Assembly: GCA_002102555.1 (NCBI GenBank) | Contig: MCFL01000018.1 | Coordinates: 248,001 to 312,000 of the forward strand | Direction: 5' to 3' | Origin: Catenaria anguillulae PL171 | Lineage: Eukaryota; Blastocladiomycota; Blastocladiomycetes; Blastocladiales; Catenariaceae | DNA: 64,000 nt | Translations under genes and position numbers: made by a program | Shown: piece after piece, positions 33,876 through 45,997 of the stretch | Numbering within the stretch: position 1 is the stretch's first letter | Layout of the letters: every line of letters begins with the position of its first letter | The notes under the pieces: generated by a model | Databases searched by the model: none | Told to the model about the DNA's origin: nothing | What the model saw: only the letters and a program-made list of their open reading frames with translations

Positions 33876-35084
33876 GTGGTTCGACTACGGGGTCGATTCC
33901 AAGTAGCGAACGTGGTGGCTGCGCTCACACCATTCACGGCCGATATTGTCTACTTTTTGCTCTTCTTTCGAGTCGTAAGCGTGGTATGGTCTTCAGCTCC
34001 CGGCAGCTTTTGGAGTCTGAGGCGTAACGCAGGACGAGATGCCCATGTCGAAAAAAAAACCCAGAAAGCAGGTGAAATAGCGCGGACATTTCCTCCCATG
34101 CTCATTCCTTTGCAGACAAGTGCACTGTCTTCCATCCGTTTCGGAGGTACACGACCGCTCGAACAACCATTTTATGGTGAAATCAGGCGACGAACTCATA
34201 GGCCCACGGCCGTGATTGTCATATCTTTTCGCAGTCTTTTCATCAAAAGGAATCGTCAAGTGGTACTCTCCCACTCGAGCAAAGTACCTTGCATCCTACA
34301 TCTATCTCAAGGACTCGTGAGCATTGTGCTTCTCTCGTTCACGTTCGCCCAGCAGTCGCACCTTGAACAATACGAGCCGTTCCCATGGCGCGGCCTAATA
34401 ATTACGATACAGGTGGCGTCGAATGTTGCACTGGACTTACTCTTCATGATCTGGACGTTTGTTTTGGTATCGGGCATCCGACATCAAATCCTAGTTTCCG
34501 GTGGGTTGGTTGACTTTCAGAGCGCATCGCTCGCGATGGAAGATGCGAACAGTCAACACACGTCCAGCCTTTGCAAGCGGGATATCAAGTCCACAACGGC
34601 ATCCAGTTTGCCTCCTCCACAGATTCTTTCGTCTTCAGTACACTCCTCGTCCGCCGAGTCACCAACCAGTGGTACGCGACACTTGCTTCAACCCAATTCA
34701 CCCGATGGGACTTTATCGAGGCACACGCCGTCGCCGTCGTCGGCTTCCCAACCGCCCCAAACTCGCCATGAGCCGCAACAATCCTCACTTCGACCAATTG
34801 TCTATCGACCGGGGCCACCGCCCTCGACCGTGTTTGAGACCATTTCGCGCAGGACCAGCAGTAACGCAGCTGCAATGTCCGACATCCTGTTGTTAAAGGG
34901 CGGCACACAGCGCCAGCAAGCAAAGATCAAGAGGTTTCAAACTTATTCTCTGCGTGTACTTGGCGCCATTGGGTCAATGGTGTTGTTGACCATTGCGGGG
35001 TTCTTGTGCTTCGCCCTCGGCTCGTACTCTTCAGATTGGCTCTTTAGTACGCCCGCTTCCATTTCTTCGCAAACTGGCAAGTGA
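33876..35084 (+). CDS. Multi-pass membrane protein, exon structure unresolved
   Basis: A long open region encodes several hydrophobic segments: NVVAALTPFTADIVYFLLFF, GLVSIVLLSFTF, IQVASNVALDLLFMIWTFVL and LRVLGAIGSMVLLTIAGFLC. A Ser/Pro-rich hydrophilic stretch of about 135 residues lies between the last two. Consensus splice sites suggest the open frame is partly intron read-through: donor GTAAGC at 33975 with acceptor TTTGCAG at 34115, and perhaps a second intron 34177-34234. After such splicing the first half would read as alternating helices and Tyr-rich loops (IVKWYSPTRAKYLASYIYLK). The segments and big loop recall the receptor at 40,837-43,953, but no signature residue confirms a receptor. 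Confidence 0.45.
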   Translation: MVRLRGRFQVANVVAALTPFTADIVYFLLFFRVVSVVWSSAPGSFWSLRRNAGRDAHVEKKTQKAGEIARTFPPMLIPLQTSALSSIRFGGTRPLEQPFYGEIRRRTHRPTAVIVISFRSLFIKRNRQVVLSHSSKVPCILHLSQGLVSIVLLSFTFAQQSHLEQYEPFPWRGLIITIQVASNVALDLLFMIWTFVLVSGIRHQILVSGGLVDFQSASLAMEDANSQHTSSLCKRDIKSTTASSLPPPQILSSSVHSSSAESPTSGTRHLLQPNSPDGTLSRHTPSPSSASQPPQTRHEPQQSSLRPIVYRPGPPPSTVFETISRRTSSNAAAMSDILLLKGGTQRQQAKIKRFQTYSLRVLGAIGSMVLLTIAGFLCFALGSYSSDWLFSTPASISSQTGK

Positions 35085-35448
35085 TCAGCCGGCTCACTCA
35101 CATACCTTGACTCACCTTAGTGCATGAGCTAAGTTCATTCCTTTCCCGAGTATATCTTGCTTGTGCCATCCTGCAATGGAGCTGGGTTTTGGAGATTGCA
35201 AGGTGAATGTAAACGTGGACCTTGTTGCAAACGTGCCTTGTTGTCATTGTTGCCCAACCAAGGGACTGGTTGAACACAAGCGAGCTCATCTGCTCCGAGG
35301 CGTCCAAGCTGTGGAGAGGAAGGCAACGTGACTAACGACCGAAGGAGTACAGAGTGAGGAAATGATACAATCAAGTTGCAATGATGCCAGAAAAGACACA
35401 CACAGGTTACAAAAACTACATGGGTTCACACCAACCCGCCCAGTAAAA
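35085..35448. other. Intergenic spacer between convergent genes
   Basis: It holds the 3' ends of the membrane-protein gene (+) and OGT (-). Nothing else is seen. Confidence 0.45.
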
Positions 35449-38400
35449 CTACCGATTCATGCGCGGCAGAGTCGACGCTTGCAGATGCTGCGACGGTTGA
35501 GCATGAACACCTGGAATGACACCATTCACGTGCACATTTCCAAGCGCCGAGCCTAGCGGCAACGAGAAGGAAGGCTGCTGCGGCTGAACCTGCTGCACAA
35601 AACCACCCACGGTCGCAAACCCACCCGGCGGCATTGTGTGACTGAATCCGACCCGAGCTGGTGAGGATCCAATGGAATTGGGCCGCGCCAGCGAGGACGG
35701 CTGCAGCATTGGCAAAAGACTGGGTAAGTGGACAGCCGGCGGCGGCGGCGCAGGCGTCGACCCAATCCCCAAGGACCCAGTTGGTGCTCCAGAGTACGTA
35801 TTCAAGGCCGCGGCCACTGCGGCGGCCGCCACACTCGACCCACCTGCAACACTCGCCCCACCTAAACTTACGGCCCCGGCAGCACCTGCCACCGTTGGTA
35901 CAACTGCGCCAAACGAGTGCTGGACGTACTGAACTAGGGCTTGTTGCTGCTGGGCTTGCACCTGGGCTTGTTCTGCACGTGCATCCACCATGGCCATGTA
36001 CCGAACCCGCGGGTCATTAAACGGGTCGCCCAGGCTCGGATCCTCGGCGTCGCGTACCCACAAGTTGTCCATGGCCAATGTGCCCTGCTCAAGAGCCGAC
36101 CAAGCCATTTCGTACCCGGTTTCCAAGTTCCGTACCCACCGCAGCGTGTCAAACAGGGGCGACGATTCGCGAGTTAGGAACAAGGCACGCTTGAGGTCAT
36201 ACAGCTCGCCAATCGTGTCGAGGCGGTGCGTTGACCAGTGAATGGCGGCGTCGGCAGGGTGGTGGTGATGGTACATGTGTGTGCCGGCAAGCACAGCACT
36301 GACGGGCGGCAGCTGAAGGGATTGGCCAGACGACGGTCCAGTGGCACCCGAAAGCGACATTTCCGCCATGGATACAGCCGTGCTGGCCGACGACAAGTGC
36401 GACTGCGGGACAACGCGCACGTGCACAGAACTCGCAAGCGCCACCACGCGTTCCTCGTATTCGCGCTCGCTGGCCACAATCATGCGCTCACCGTATCCAG
36501 TCGCAAGTGCAATGGACGCGGCCACGCGCGAGCACAGCTTGTACCGGTGCCTTGGGAAGGTGACAATGGGTGTGCCTGAGAACAAGATGTCGCACGCCGT
36601 TGTGTGCGCATTGCACTCGGGCGTGTCCAAAAACAGGTCGACGACTCGTCCGCGCGAAATGTGAATGTGCTTGGGCGCCACATCCGTGAACACAATTCGA
36701 GAAGCGACCTCGGGGCCCGCGATTTCGGTCGCGGTGCGTTTGAGGTGCGGCTCGCCCTGAGCGGGGAAGCGCAGGAGCCAGATGATGGCATTGGGTACCC
36801 GCGACAGAATGGAACACCACGTGCGAAAGATGGACGGGTCCAATTTGTAGAGCTGGTTAAAGTTGGCCAGAATGACCGTGGTTCGGGACAAGCCCGGAAA
36901 CAGCTCTTGGCGCATGCGCCAGCGAAGCGCTTCGTCATCGAGCCATGCGGCGTCGGGATCGGTGAGCGTTCGAGGAAGGGAGGTTGTCGAAGATGGAGGC
37001 GTGGACGGCGGAGTCGTTGAGGCGGTTGCTGCGGCCGTAGTGGTTGTGGCTGATGCAGCAGTCGAACCGTCGTCCCGGAAACCTTGTTGTGATCGTTGAC
37101 AAAGTACGTATGTGGCAAATACAGCATCTTTTCCGTGTACATGCTCTTTTGGTCCGCCGTGCTCTCCACAGCCGCCGGTGTGACCCGTCCAGGAAACACC
37201 AAATCGGGCGGCGCAACGACCGGATCCACGATAAAGTAATCGATCCAACCGACGCATCCAAGCGTTCCTGCAAACCCCATGTACGCCAACTGCACAGGTG
37301 CGCACCGTGCCGCAAACACCTCGTTCAACGCCCCCTTGGTGTACCCGTTCAAATTGATCATGACGTGAATCCGGTCGACCCGGTTGATCTGGTCGCAAAT
37401 CCGGCCCGCGTCCCAACCCGATACGTCCATAAAGTGCTCCACCTCGCGCTCAATCTTTGCGCGGTATGGCGATCCGTCGTTGGCCGATAGGGCATAGCAG
37501 AACACTTCAAACTTGGCCGTGTCGTGCATGCCGAACACCGATTGCATCAGGTGCGACAATGGATGGTTGCCGAAATCGCTCGACAAGTACCCAACTCGCA
37601 ACCGCTCGCCGGCAAGCCTCGGGATCGGGGCATAGCCGGTTGCCGCCGGATACCACGATGACGCATACACATTGTGTACCATCCTGGCAGCGTTGCGGTA
37701 TGAAATCAACCGAATCTGGCGCGCCGACAGTGGGTACGTGAACGTGTGGAATGGAAGCACAGTGGGCACGGATGGCGCGGGTGTGCGTTGGGCCAAAGCA
37801 ACGCTGGCGACCCGTTGAGCTTCGAATTCAGCAGAGCCCATTGGAACGCTTGCGCTCCATTCTAGTTGTCCGAGCATCATGTCGAGCTGCCGATCCGTTA
37901 GCTCGCGAATCCGAGCGAAATTCGTGTCACGGTCGCGCCAGTCGCAGATGAAGTTGAGGTGTTGACGTAGTTGCAGAACGCTTCGATAAAGTTGGGATTT
38001 GAGGTGAGGGCGCGGCGGTACAGGCCGACAGCTTCGTCGATGCGACCCAGGTCCTTCATGGCATTGGCCAGATTGGCCAGGGCAATGTCGAACGTGGGCT
38101 CGAGCGTCACGGCACGTTCGTACATGGAGATGGCTTGCATGACGTGACCTTGGTCTTTGAGAACCTATTGATACGACAGCGCAAAGGGTGAGCAAGCAAA
38201 GACGCACGAACATGGTGGATTTGACAAGGGAATGTACCGATCCCAAGTTTGTGTAAAGGTGCACATGGTTCGGATCCATGGTCAGCCCAGAGTGGTAGTA
38301 CTGCACAGCCATGGCGGGCTGTGCAACGGTCGCGCAAAGGATTCCGACCAGATTGCATACTTGCGGATTTGCATGTACAGCCAACGCGACATAGTACAAG

Positions 38401-40100
38401 GCGAGCGCCGTAGGTAGCTGCCCCGAATCCTGGTACAACTTGGCCAGCGTCTGCAAAATGGATGCTGTCGTGGCTGCGTCACCCGGCAAGGCTGTCAATC
38501 GAGTTGGCGCCATGACCAGTGCGCGTGACACGACCAGCGCGCCAACGGAAATGGCCTTTTGTGGCGGAACTATCGGGACAGATGGCGAGTGTAATGCCTT
38601 GGCCACTTCGGGGACGAGCGAGTCAGGATCAAGGTAAATGCTTCGGAGGGCGTGGATGCACTCTGTGCGGACACCCTCAGAGTCGCCCATGGCTAGCTTG
38701 ATGTTGGCCTTGGCATGGTACAAGTCGCGTTTGCGCTCTGGCGGCCAGAGCATGGCCGCGTTGGTCGATGTGGATGCCGATGGCGCCGAATGGTGATGGT
38801 GGGACGACGTTGGCGAGTGCATGGAGGTGGACGCTAGGACCCCACCAGTCGCCGAATCCGCCAAGGCCGCAGTCGCATACGCATTAACGGTAGCCTCACA
38901 CCGTTCATACACCGCCAGCGCCTCTGCCCAGTCGCTTCGTGCACACAAGATTCCGACCAGATTTCTTGCGCCGTCCCAGTACTCTGGGCGGCACGACACG
39001 GCAACACGGTAGCACTGTTCGGCATTGGCGTCATCGCCCATGGCGCGGTAGGTGGTTCCGAGGTTGGAGTACGCCTCGGCAAAGGAGGGATCGAGATGAA
39101 GGATGAGTTGGTTGTAAAAGGCACTGAGTGGGAAGAGCGCCAGCGAGTAGCAGGTGCAGCCGAGTAAGAGTAGAGTGGGGATGTGCGATGGGTTGATGAG
39201 GAACAATGTTTGCAGGATCGAAAGTGCGGACGCAAAGTCGGCTTGGTTGTATTTGGCATGAGCAAGGTGCAAAAGTTGATCTAAAATGATTCAGGTGTGT
39301 ACGAGGGTCAGCAAATGCGGCTTGAAACCCACCTCAGCATGGCCAAGCATACCTTGAGCATCTTGGTTTAATACGGGTTTTGGGGTCGGGGGATACTGTT
39401 GGTGACGGGAAGTGCAACTGTAGAATAGTTTAACACGGTCCCATCAGGGAGCTGGACGGCCGCAGGAGCAAGCGCCGGTGCATACTGCTGAACGGCAGGT
39501 GCGATTGGTGGTGGAAAGTATTGCGGCGGCTTTGCAGTTGCGCTCACATGGTGTTGATGCTGCGAATACTGCGGGTGTTGGTAAGGATGATGTGCTGGCG
39601 GGCGCATTGCGTGTGCATGGGCGTGCGCCATGGCCCGCAAGCTCGATGCAGACGCAACCCGAGATCGTGCCGCGCTGGCTCCAGAGGGAGAATGCGAGTG
39701 GAAATGGGGAATCCCAGACGTGCGAGGGCTGCCGCAGCCAACGCCGCGCCATCCCACCCTGCAACGGCGAGTTTGGGGATTGCTGCGACGGCGATTGCGG
39801 GGCTGCAAAAGCAAAAGCTTGCTGAACTGGCGACTGAACAATGGCTGCATCAGGGTAAAAAGAGGGCGTCACGGAGCGACGGGTCGCCGAGGAGATGTCG
39901 AGGGTTGGTGGTGACGTGAATGGCTTGGGCTTGGCAATGGGCGTCGATGTAACGCTGCCGCCAGTGACATTGGCCGAGACCACAGAGGCAGATGCCGATC
40001 TTGCTGAAGTGGGCTTTGAAGCACTGGCTGCAGCTGTACTCGTTGCGGGAGACAATTGGGCACGACTTGGACGCCGCCATGCACGTCGTCCATTTGGCAA
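35449..40100 (-). CDS. OGT: O-GlcNAc transferase (metazoan-type OGT)
   Basis: The gene starts near 40,100 (exact ATG unsure) with a Pro/Ser/His-rich N-terminus. After an intron (39352-39281) come TPR units (LHLAHAKYNQADFASALSIL, EAYSNLGTTYRAMGDDANAE) and, after the intron 38237-38165, more TPRs (VLKDQGHVMQAISMYERAV, LANLANAMKDLGRIDEAVGL). The catalytic part has HLNFICDWRDRDTNF, then LRVGYLSSDFGNHPLSHLMQ with the OGT catalytic His, FEVFCYALS, INLNGYTKGALNEVFAARCA, NDHQQ, FPAQGEPHLKR, and LFLDTPECNAHTTACDILFS. The GNHP form and NGYTKGA box place it with animal OGT, not with the SPINDLY fucosyltransferase. It uses UDP-GlcNAc to modify Ser/Thr of nuclear and cytosolic proteins. A Gln/Ala/Gly-rich tail follows. 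Steps of +2 are needed near 39,750, 39,395, 37,950 and 37,090. Confidence 0.9.
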
Positions 40101-40836
40101 TTGTCATCGTCTTCAACGTCTACATCGGAGCCTGTGTGTGTGTCGTCGTCAATTGACTCGACGTGGCCGACTCTATTGATTCGGCCGCCACCATCCAGCT
40201 GCGATTCTGATGAAGCCGAGCAGCCGTTGAGGTTGCAGAAGTGGCATGACGCTCTTACTCTTGACGGCGGACTCGAGGGGAAATGAAAAGTGGAACGAGG
40301 TGCGATGGTCTGGACGGTCCGTCATGGCAAAGGAATTTCATGAGACACAGTGAATACATGGACCGACAATCGTATGGGCGTTAAATACATATGTACATGC
40401 ATTCCAGAGGAGAAACGGTGCTTTTTTTTTGAAGTGAAGCGATGCGCCAACGAGTACCGCATGAAGCCAATGACTCGTGCTTGGTCACGTGATCCTCCTC
40501 AGATGCCTATCGCGCGCCGCAGTTGTGATCCTCCTGCAGGTGCCCTATCGCGTCTGCTGTTGACGTCGCTTGGGTTGTGAGACAATAGTAGAGCTCGCCC
40601 AGAACTGTTTCCTGGATAGTACGAGAAAGGTTTGTGCGTTGAGAGAAATAAGTGACCCGGCCCGGTCGGCGGCTGCTCCGGCTGACGCGGGAACCATTGC
40701 GTCCGAGAAAGCAAATTCATCCCATCAGATGGGTCCGTCTTCCCTATCATTGTCTCCCAGAAAAGGACGATGTGAAGGTGGGTGTGCGCGTAATGAGGTA
40801 GCAATAGTAATATATGCACATGAACGACTGACCGTA
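40101..40836. other. Intergenic region between receptor 3' end and OGT start
   Basis: It should hold the receptor terminator and the OGT promoter. A-rich tract near 40,420-40,435; no coding signal. Confidence 0.4.
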
Positions 40837-43800
40837 CTACGCGCCCGAACGGTGGGCCGATATAGATTCTGACCGTCGTCGCCGACAACAGCACGATGGG
40901 AACAATCCAAACATAGCGTCTCGCCATCGCACATCAACATACATGATGGCTAATGGGTCAAGCAAGGGAGAAAAGAATGCTGCAAGCGTGATGGCGATTT
41001 CAAGGTCGACAGGTATTCGCCTCTGGGATGAAAAGGCCCACATGACTGGAATAAATAAATGACGCGGTCAGCTATGCCCTACGGACGGATGCAGAGTCGA
41101 GAGCGACATACTTTGACAGAGAATGAATGCCCAGGAAATGCTAAAGGATGCAATCACCCACATTCCCCTGCGAACCAAATGCGATTCAATTCGCAGCATT
41201 TGCAGCTTGTGGGCGTTCTTGTGTTGCTGCTGTTGGTGGTGGGGATGGTGCGCGCCTCCATTCGGCCGTGACTTACCGCCGCTGTTTGGCGTTGTGGACC
41301 CACTCGCAGGATCTTTATGTTCTTTGGGCCTGAGGGAGAAAGAGATCCGACCCAAAGAATTCTTTGTCTTGCTGCCAAGAAATGAGATGGACTTGAGGCG
41401 CATGTACGACCTGCCGCCGAGGCCGCTGCCCACAACATTATTGTCCGCAACCTCCATCTGGTCGCTGCCGCCTACGCGACGCGCAGCTGTTGATCCAGGC
41501 GTGCTCGCGTCCGGCCCATCCCCTCTCGACATGGTTGTGTTTCCTGAACTAATAAGGCGGGCAACTGAAGATGATTGCGTGCCGGAATCATCCTTCAACG
41601 TTGCAATTGTCGAGCTTGTTCCTGGACTTTGGTCCGCAAGGCCGCGAGTTGACGTGGGTGTACAATCAACCTGATGGCGAGAATCGCCGTGATGAGTAGG
41701 GTTATTGGCTACATCCAAATGCTCGAATCCACCTCGCTCTCGTCATCGTAAATGGCGTCCAAGCTGAAATCCGACCCAATCGTTGCATCTTCAGACACTT
41801 GCAACGACGCTGGGCGAATCGAACCTCGATCACTCGTGGATTCCGCGATTGAGATGCGATGGTTTGGCCAAAACATGGCCCCGGCTGCTCGACCCACGGT
41901 TGGTGAGATGCGATAAGATGAGGCAGCAACAGACGTTGGTTGTGAGCCTTTGATAGATGGCGTCTGTCCACTGGATGTGCGCGACCTATTGGATGAGCAA
42001 CAGATGGCGTAGCAACAGACGAGACGCTGCCGGAAAGTGGGCCGGCCGCAGCTTGTCTGGGACTTGTGCCCGTGAGCATCCCACCAAAGTGATCCATGAC
42101 TGATTGTCTTGTGGCCAATGCGACCCCTGCGTCGACGAGTGGCCAAACATGGACTCGCGACGAGACGTGGGCGTTGCGAGCGGCAGAGCCGAGCGTCGTC
42201 GTTCGGACTTTGCCATAATCATGGAGGTCGGCCTTGGTTGACGAGCTTGTGTGTGAAACCGACTGGTGGTGGTAGATGGCGCCGGTTGCGGTTTCTCGGC
42301 GTTTTGGCTTCTATTTTCGGATTCCTCCTCAACTACATGGATTTGGGAATGCGTGTGGCTATCTCGAGCCGATCCATGATGAAGTGGTGGAGGCGACATC
42401 GACGCCGTAGCAGCTGATTATGGTGGCCGCTGCTTTGTGATTCCTCGTCGCGGAAGTTGTCAACCGGTTTATCTTGCCGTTCAGGCGAGGACGGGGATAT
42501 AGAAGACACGAGTGGGATTGTGCCGTTGGAATAGAGGGGTGGAAGCTGTCCACTGCCTGGCCGTGTCAATCCCTCGCTTACCGCGACGAGACGCTCCTTT
42601 GTCCCCTGCAAGTGGTCGCCCGAAGCTTGCGAGAGTGCGTTTGCCTTTTTGCTCAATCGAATGAAGACGGTTCGAAGTCGTCGAATGATTGCCGTATAGA
42701 CACCTACATACATCGGAAATGACAAACAGCAGTAATCAGTGTGCGAAGTATGCCTTTCCGGACGGACCCGTACGGACCCATCACAGTAAGCACACTTCCA
42801 CCGATGATGCACAGGCTGGAAAATGTCACGGCATTCGGTCAGTTGTTGGTTTTTTTCGTGAGCTCATCGGATACAAAGCATCCATACTCAAGGTATGTCA
42901 AGACGGCCATTTCGACGCTACCCGAACCAAAATTGGGCCAACACAAGGTTCCGCTCGCGCCAATAACTGGACATGGCGAGGCGATAAAGTGAGCCAGGGC
43001 GGATCCCAGGGCGGCTGCGTAAGCGCCAGCAATTCCCTTGGCAATTGTCGCTGGGCTGACCTGCGAGTCATATAGTTTTGCACGCTTTCAGCCAAAAGGC
43101 GAATGATTTGATGATCCAGAATCCACTTCCCTTGTACCTTGCGGAAATGCAATACACTGACGGCCCTTTCATACGACGCCAACAGTAACAGCATGACTTT
43201 GGCAGTAATGAAAAGGCAGAGCGAGGCAGCCTCGTATCGACACATTGTCATGTTGCGTGTGAAATTGAAACCGAGAGATAGCTGTGACGCGGCTTGCACA
43301 GCCCCAAAGATCGTGTAATGGACACTTGATTGTGCGGAATGGTGTTCAAGCAGCATTAGCGTCATGTTACCAAGCGTCTCCCGAGGTCGAGAGAAATAAA
43401 CAAACCTGAACACCAGTGTAATGACATTTGAAGGATTATTCGAGTACAAGCGATTCCGATAGCCGGCGATGCACATGCAAAAACTGATGAAAAATAATAC
43501 AATTCCCTGAAACGATCGGGCAAACGCCCAACCAGCGGCAGAGTGGACGGACAGTGTGAAGGCTTTTGGATTCCACGCATCAGGTCCATGGCATTGATTG
43601 CGCTCCCACTGCGAGAGATTGTCATAGTCGGGTTCGGTCATTTTGGGGTCTGTACAGCAAATGCTGCATGAGACGTTGATCAATACATCGCAATTGAATC
43701 GCTGAAGTCCACCACTGTCACGTCGTAAGGGTGCGGACAAGATGGCGAGAGGTGAAACGTGGGCCGCCGATCCGGTATTACAATGGGTCGCGAGCGCACG

Positions 43801-43953
43801 TGCTGATTCCCATCCCATCCATGCCTTCACTAGCGGAACGAAATGTTTAAGATGCGTCCGCTTGTCTTTGAGCGGAGACATGTGGAGACTGCAGGCTCGC
43901 GAACTGCACATGTGTCCATCCCCATCCCCGCACCAAACGCACTGACTGATCAA
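40837..43953 (-). CDS. Class A-like seven-helix receptor with very long third cytoplasmic loop
   Basis: An ATG at 43641 (MTEPDYDNLS) or an upstream Cys-containing segment (from 43953) begins an extracellular end. Helix 1 is FARSFQGIVLFFISFCMCIA; helix 3 is FITAKVMLLLLASYERAVSV, whose ERA takes the place of the E/DRY motif; helix 4 is GIAGAYAAALGSALAHFIA; helix 5 spans GSVLTVM...LITAVCHF...YVGVYTAIIRRL. About 480 residues of Ser/Pro/Gln-rich loop follow (42,690-41,210). Helix 6 is RRGMWVIASFSISWAFILCQ and, after an intron ending at 41046, helix 7 is LAAFFSPLLDPLAIMYVDVR, where DPLAIMY takes the place of NPxxY. Steps of +2 are needed near 42,845, 42,695, 42,100, 41,960 and 41,715. The residue pattern fits rhodopsin-like GPCRs reported from early-diverging fungi; ligand unknown. 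Confidence 0.6.
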
Positions 43954-43994
43954 CCCATTTCATACCCCCCGCCTTGCCGGATACCATCACCACA

Positions 43995-45887
43995 ATGCGC
44001 CTGCTCACCGTCCTAGCGCTGGCCGCGATACTGTCTGTCTCGCTGCCGGGGACGCTCGTCCAGCCCGCGGATGCCGAGCCGCTGCCCGCCTACATGCACT
44101 CAGCATCGGCCGGTCTCGAGTCGATTCCACTGGCCGACTTCTCTGTCGATGAGGGCCCCGCCGCAGCCGACTTCAGTCAAGGTTTGTCTTTTCACTCTGT
44201 GTCAACATACGTGACTGGCATTGGGTCTGGATCATTCTCATCATTACTCTGTGATTGTAGATTCTCGCCGTGACGATGAAGACGACAGTCGTGAACGAGA
44301 TGAGGAAAGTGATCGCTCCAAAGATGATGAGGATGGCGAGGACGACGGCGAGGACCGTCGCAATGAGGAAGAAGGAGATGAGGACCAAGAAGAGGACCAA
44401 GAAGAGCTCGACCGCGAAATCAACCGCGAAGAGGACGACATTGATCGCGAATCCTCACGTCGGTTTGGTGGCAATCGGCGGTCTGGCCGCAGCCTTTCCG
44501 AACGCGTCCGCCGCGCCGGTGGGGCGGGCCCCGTCGAGGTCTTCGGGGCGTCCCCGTGGGCGGCAAAAAGATCCAAAAGCGGTTGAAAGGACTCGTCCAG
44601 CTTCGCAAGCGCTTGGCCAACCGCATCCGGTCCGAGCGCACTCAGCTTGCCCGTCGCGGCTCTCGCAAACCCAACCACAAGATCCGCCATGCCCAGCGCC
44701 AGCTCAAGACCATCAATGGCCTGATTAATGGCGTCCGCAAGGGCCGCCCTGCTGCCTTGCGTGCCGTCAACAACCTCGAGCGCGAAGATTCGCGGATCGC
44801 CGACCTTGTCAATGCGCCCTCCAAGTTGCCGCTCAAGAACTTTGTCGTTGCCGCTCAAAAGCGCACCACCGAGATCCGCAACCGCGCGCTGATTGCCGTG
44901 CGCACCATCGACCGCGACTTGCGTCGTCGCTCGATTGCAGTCCGCCGCTTGCAGCGCACACGCCAGGTGCAGATCCGCAAGGCAAAAGCCCTTGTCAAGC
45001 GCGTGCAAGCGGAAATCAAGGACCGGTACCGTATTGAGCGCGAAAAGCTCGGACGCCAGGCGCACAAATTGCGCGAAAAGCTGCGCGGCGCACAGTCGGC
45101 GCTTAATGCGTCGTCCACCAGATCGCAAAAGATGCTTAACCAGGCACGTGTCCATGCGCTCAAGGCCCGCGTGGCGGGCTTGCGCGCCAAGGCCGTGCAG
45201 CGCAGGTCCGAAGTGCGTGCCGCCGTGGCAAGGATTCGCGGCGGAATGGCCAAGGTGACGTCGATCAAGCCGCCCAGGATGCCCGGGCAAGTGCGTTTGG
45301 AAAGGCGCATGCGCAAATTGCGCAAGATTGCCGGCATTCGCAGGTCTCGTGGCGGTGCCCGTGGTCGCGGCCGCCGTCGCGCCGTTGGCCGCCGCGGGCG
45401 CAGAGCACGTGTGGCGCGTCGTGGCCGCCGTGGGGCTGTTGGCCGTCGTGGGCGTCGCGGCGCAGCAGGCAGACGTGGCCGTGGACGCAAGCAAGGCGGG
45501 CGTCGCGTGTCGCGCCGGTCCGCCGGCAAGCGCAGGGCTTCAGGTCGTCGTCAACAACGTGGGCGAGTTGCCCGTCGTCCTCAACGGGGTGGAGCGCGTC
45601 GAGGACGCGCTGGGAACCGTCCGACGCGTGGTGGCCGTCGTCCAGCCAGGCCCACTGCCCAACGCAAAGGTGTTTCGAGACAGCAGCAGCAACAGCGGCT
45701 GTTGGCGCAACGTCGGGCACTCTCTCAACGGCAACAGGCCCAGGCTTCCCGGCGTAAACGGCAAGCACAGGCACAACAGCAGCGTCGCAACATGGCCAAC
45801 CGCTCTGCTCGGCCTGTGCTCGACAGGGCGGGAATCGCGGACAGGCGCAGCCCAAGGTCAGGGCGACAGTCAAGGTTCATGCTATGA
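43995..45887 (+). CDS. Secreted polyampholyte: acidic block then Arg/Lys-rich coiled coil
   Basis: Exon 1 (43995-44181) encodes a signal peptide (MRLLTVLALAAILSVSLPG) and a short linker; exon 2 starts at 44261. It opens with about 65 residues dominated by Asp, Glu and Arg (DGEDDGEDRRNEEEGDEDQ), then after one +2 step near 44,555 becomes strongly basic: KKIQKRLKGLVQLRKRLANR, several long helices (DRDLRRRSIAVRRLQRTRQV, IKDRYRIEREKLGRQAHKLR) and a C-terminal third of GRRGRRGA-type repeats and Gln/Arg tracts. Length is about 525 residues. No enzyme domain is seen. The same plan of signal peptide, acidic patch and basic coiled coil recurs at 51,317. A wall, slime or cyst-coat matrix protein, or a precursor cut at its many RR/KR pairs, are possible roles (inference). 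Confidence 0.72.
45357..45495 (+). repeat. GRRGRRGA tandem motif
   Basis: Within the preceding gene, 8-9 residue units of the form V/A-x-RRGRRGA are repeated about five times, coded by G+C-rich near-repeats. Confidence 0.7.
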
Positions 45888-45997
45888 AGTAAGATGGGGT
45901 GAGGAAGGAATTTTGAAAGCCAGTGTTGCCTTATGGAAGGAGCAAGAGAAGCATACATTCATTTCTATGTTTGGGTCTACCTTTGTGCTCTGACTGT

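Noticed and set aside
44244-45494. 416-codon - strand open frame
   Set aside because: Antisense of the Arg/Lys-rich secreted gene; Leu/Ala composition follows from reversed Arg codons.
43995-45887. Histone or protamine-like nuclear protein
   Set aside because: The Arg/Lys richness suggested it, but a clear N-terminal signal peptide and long coiled coils argue for secretion.
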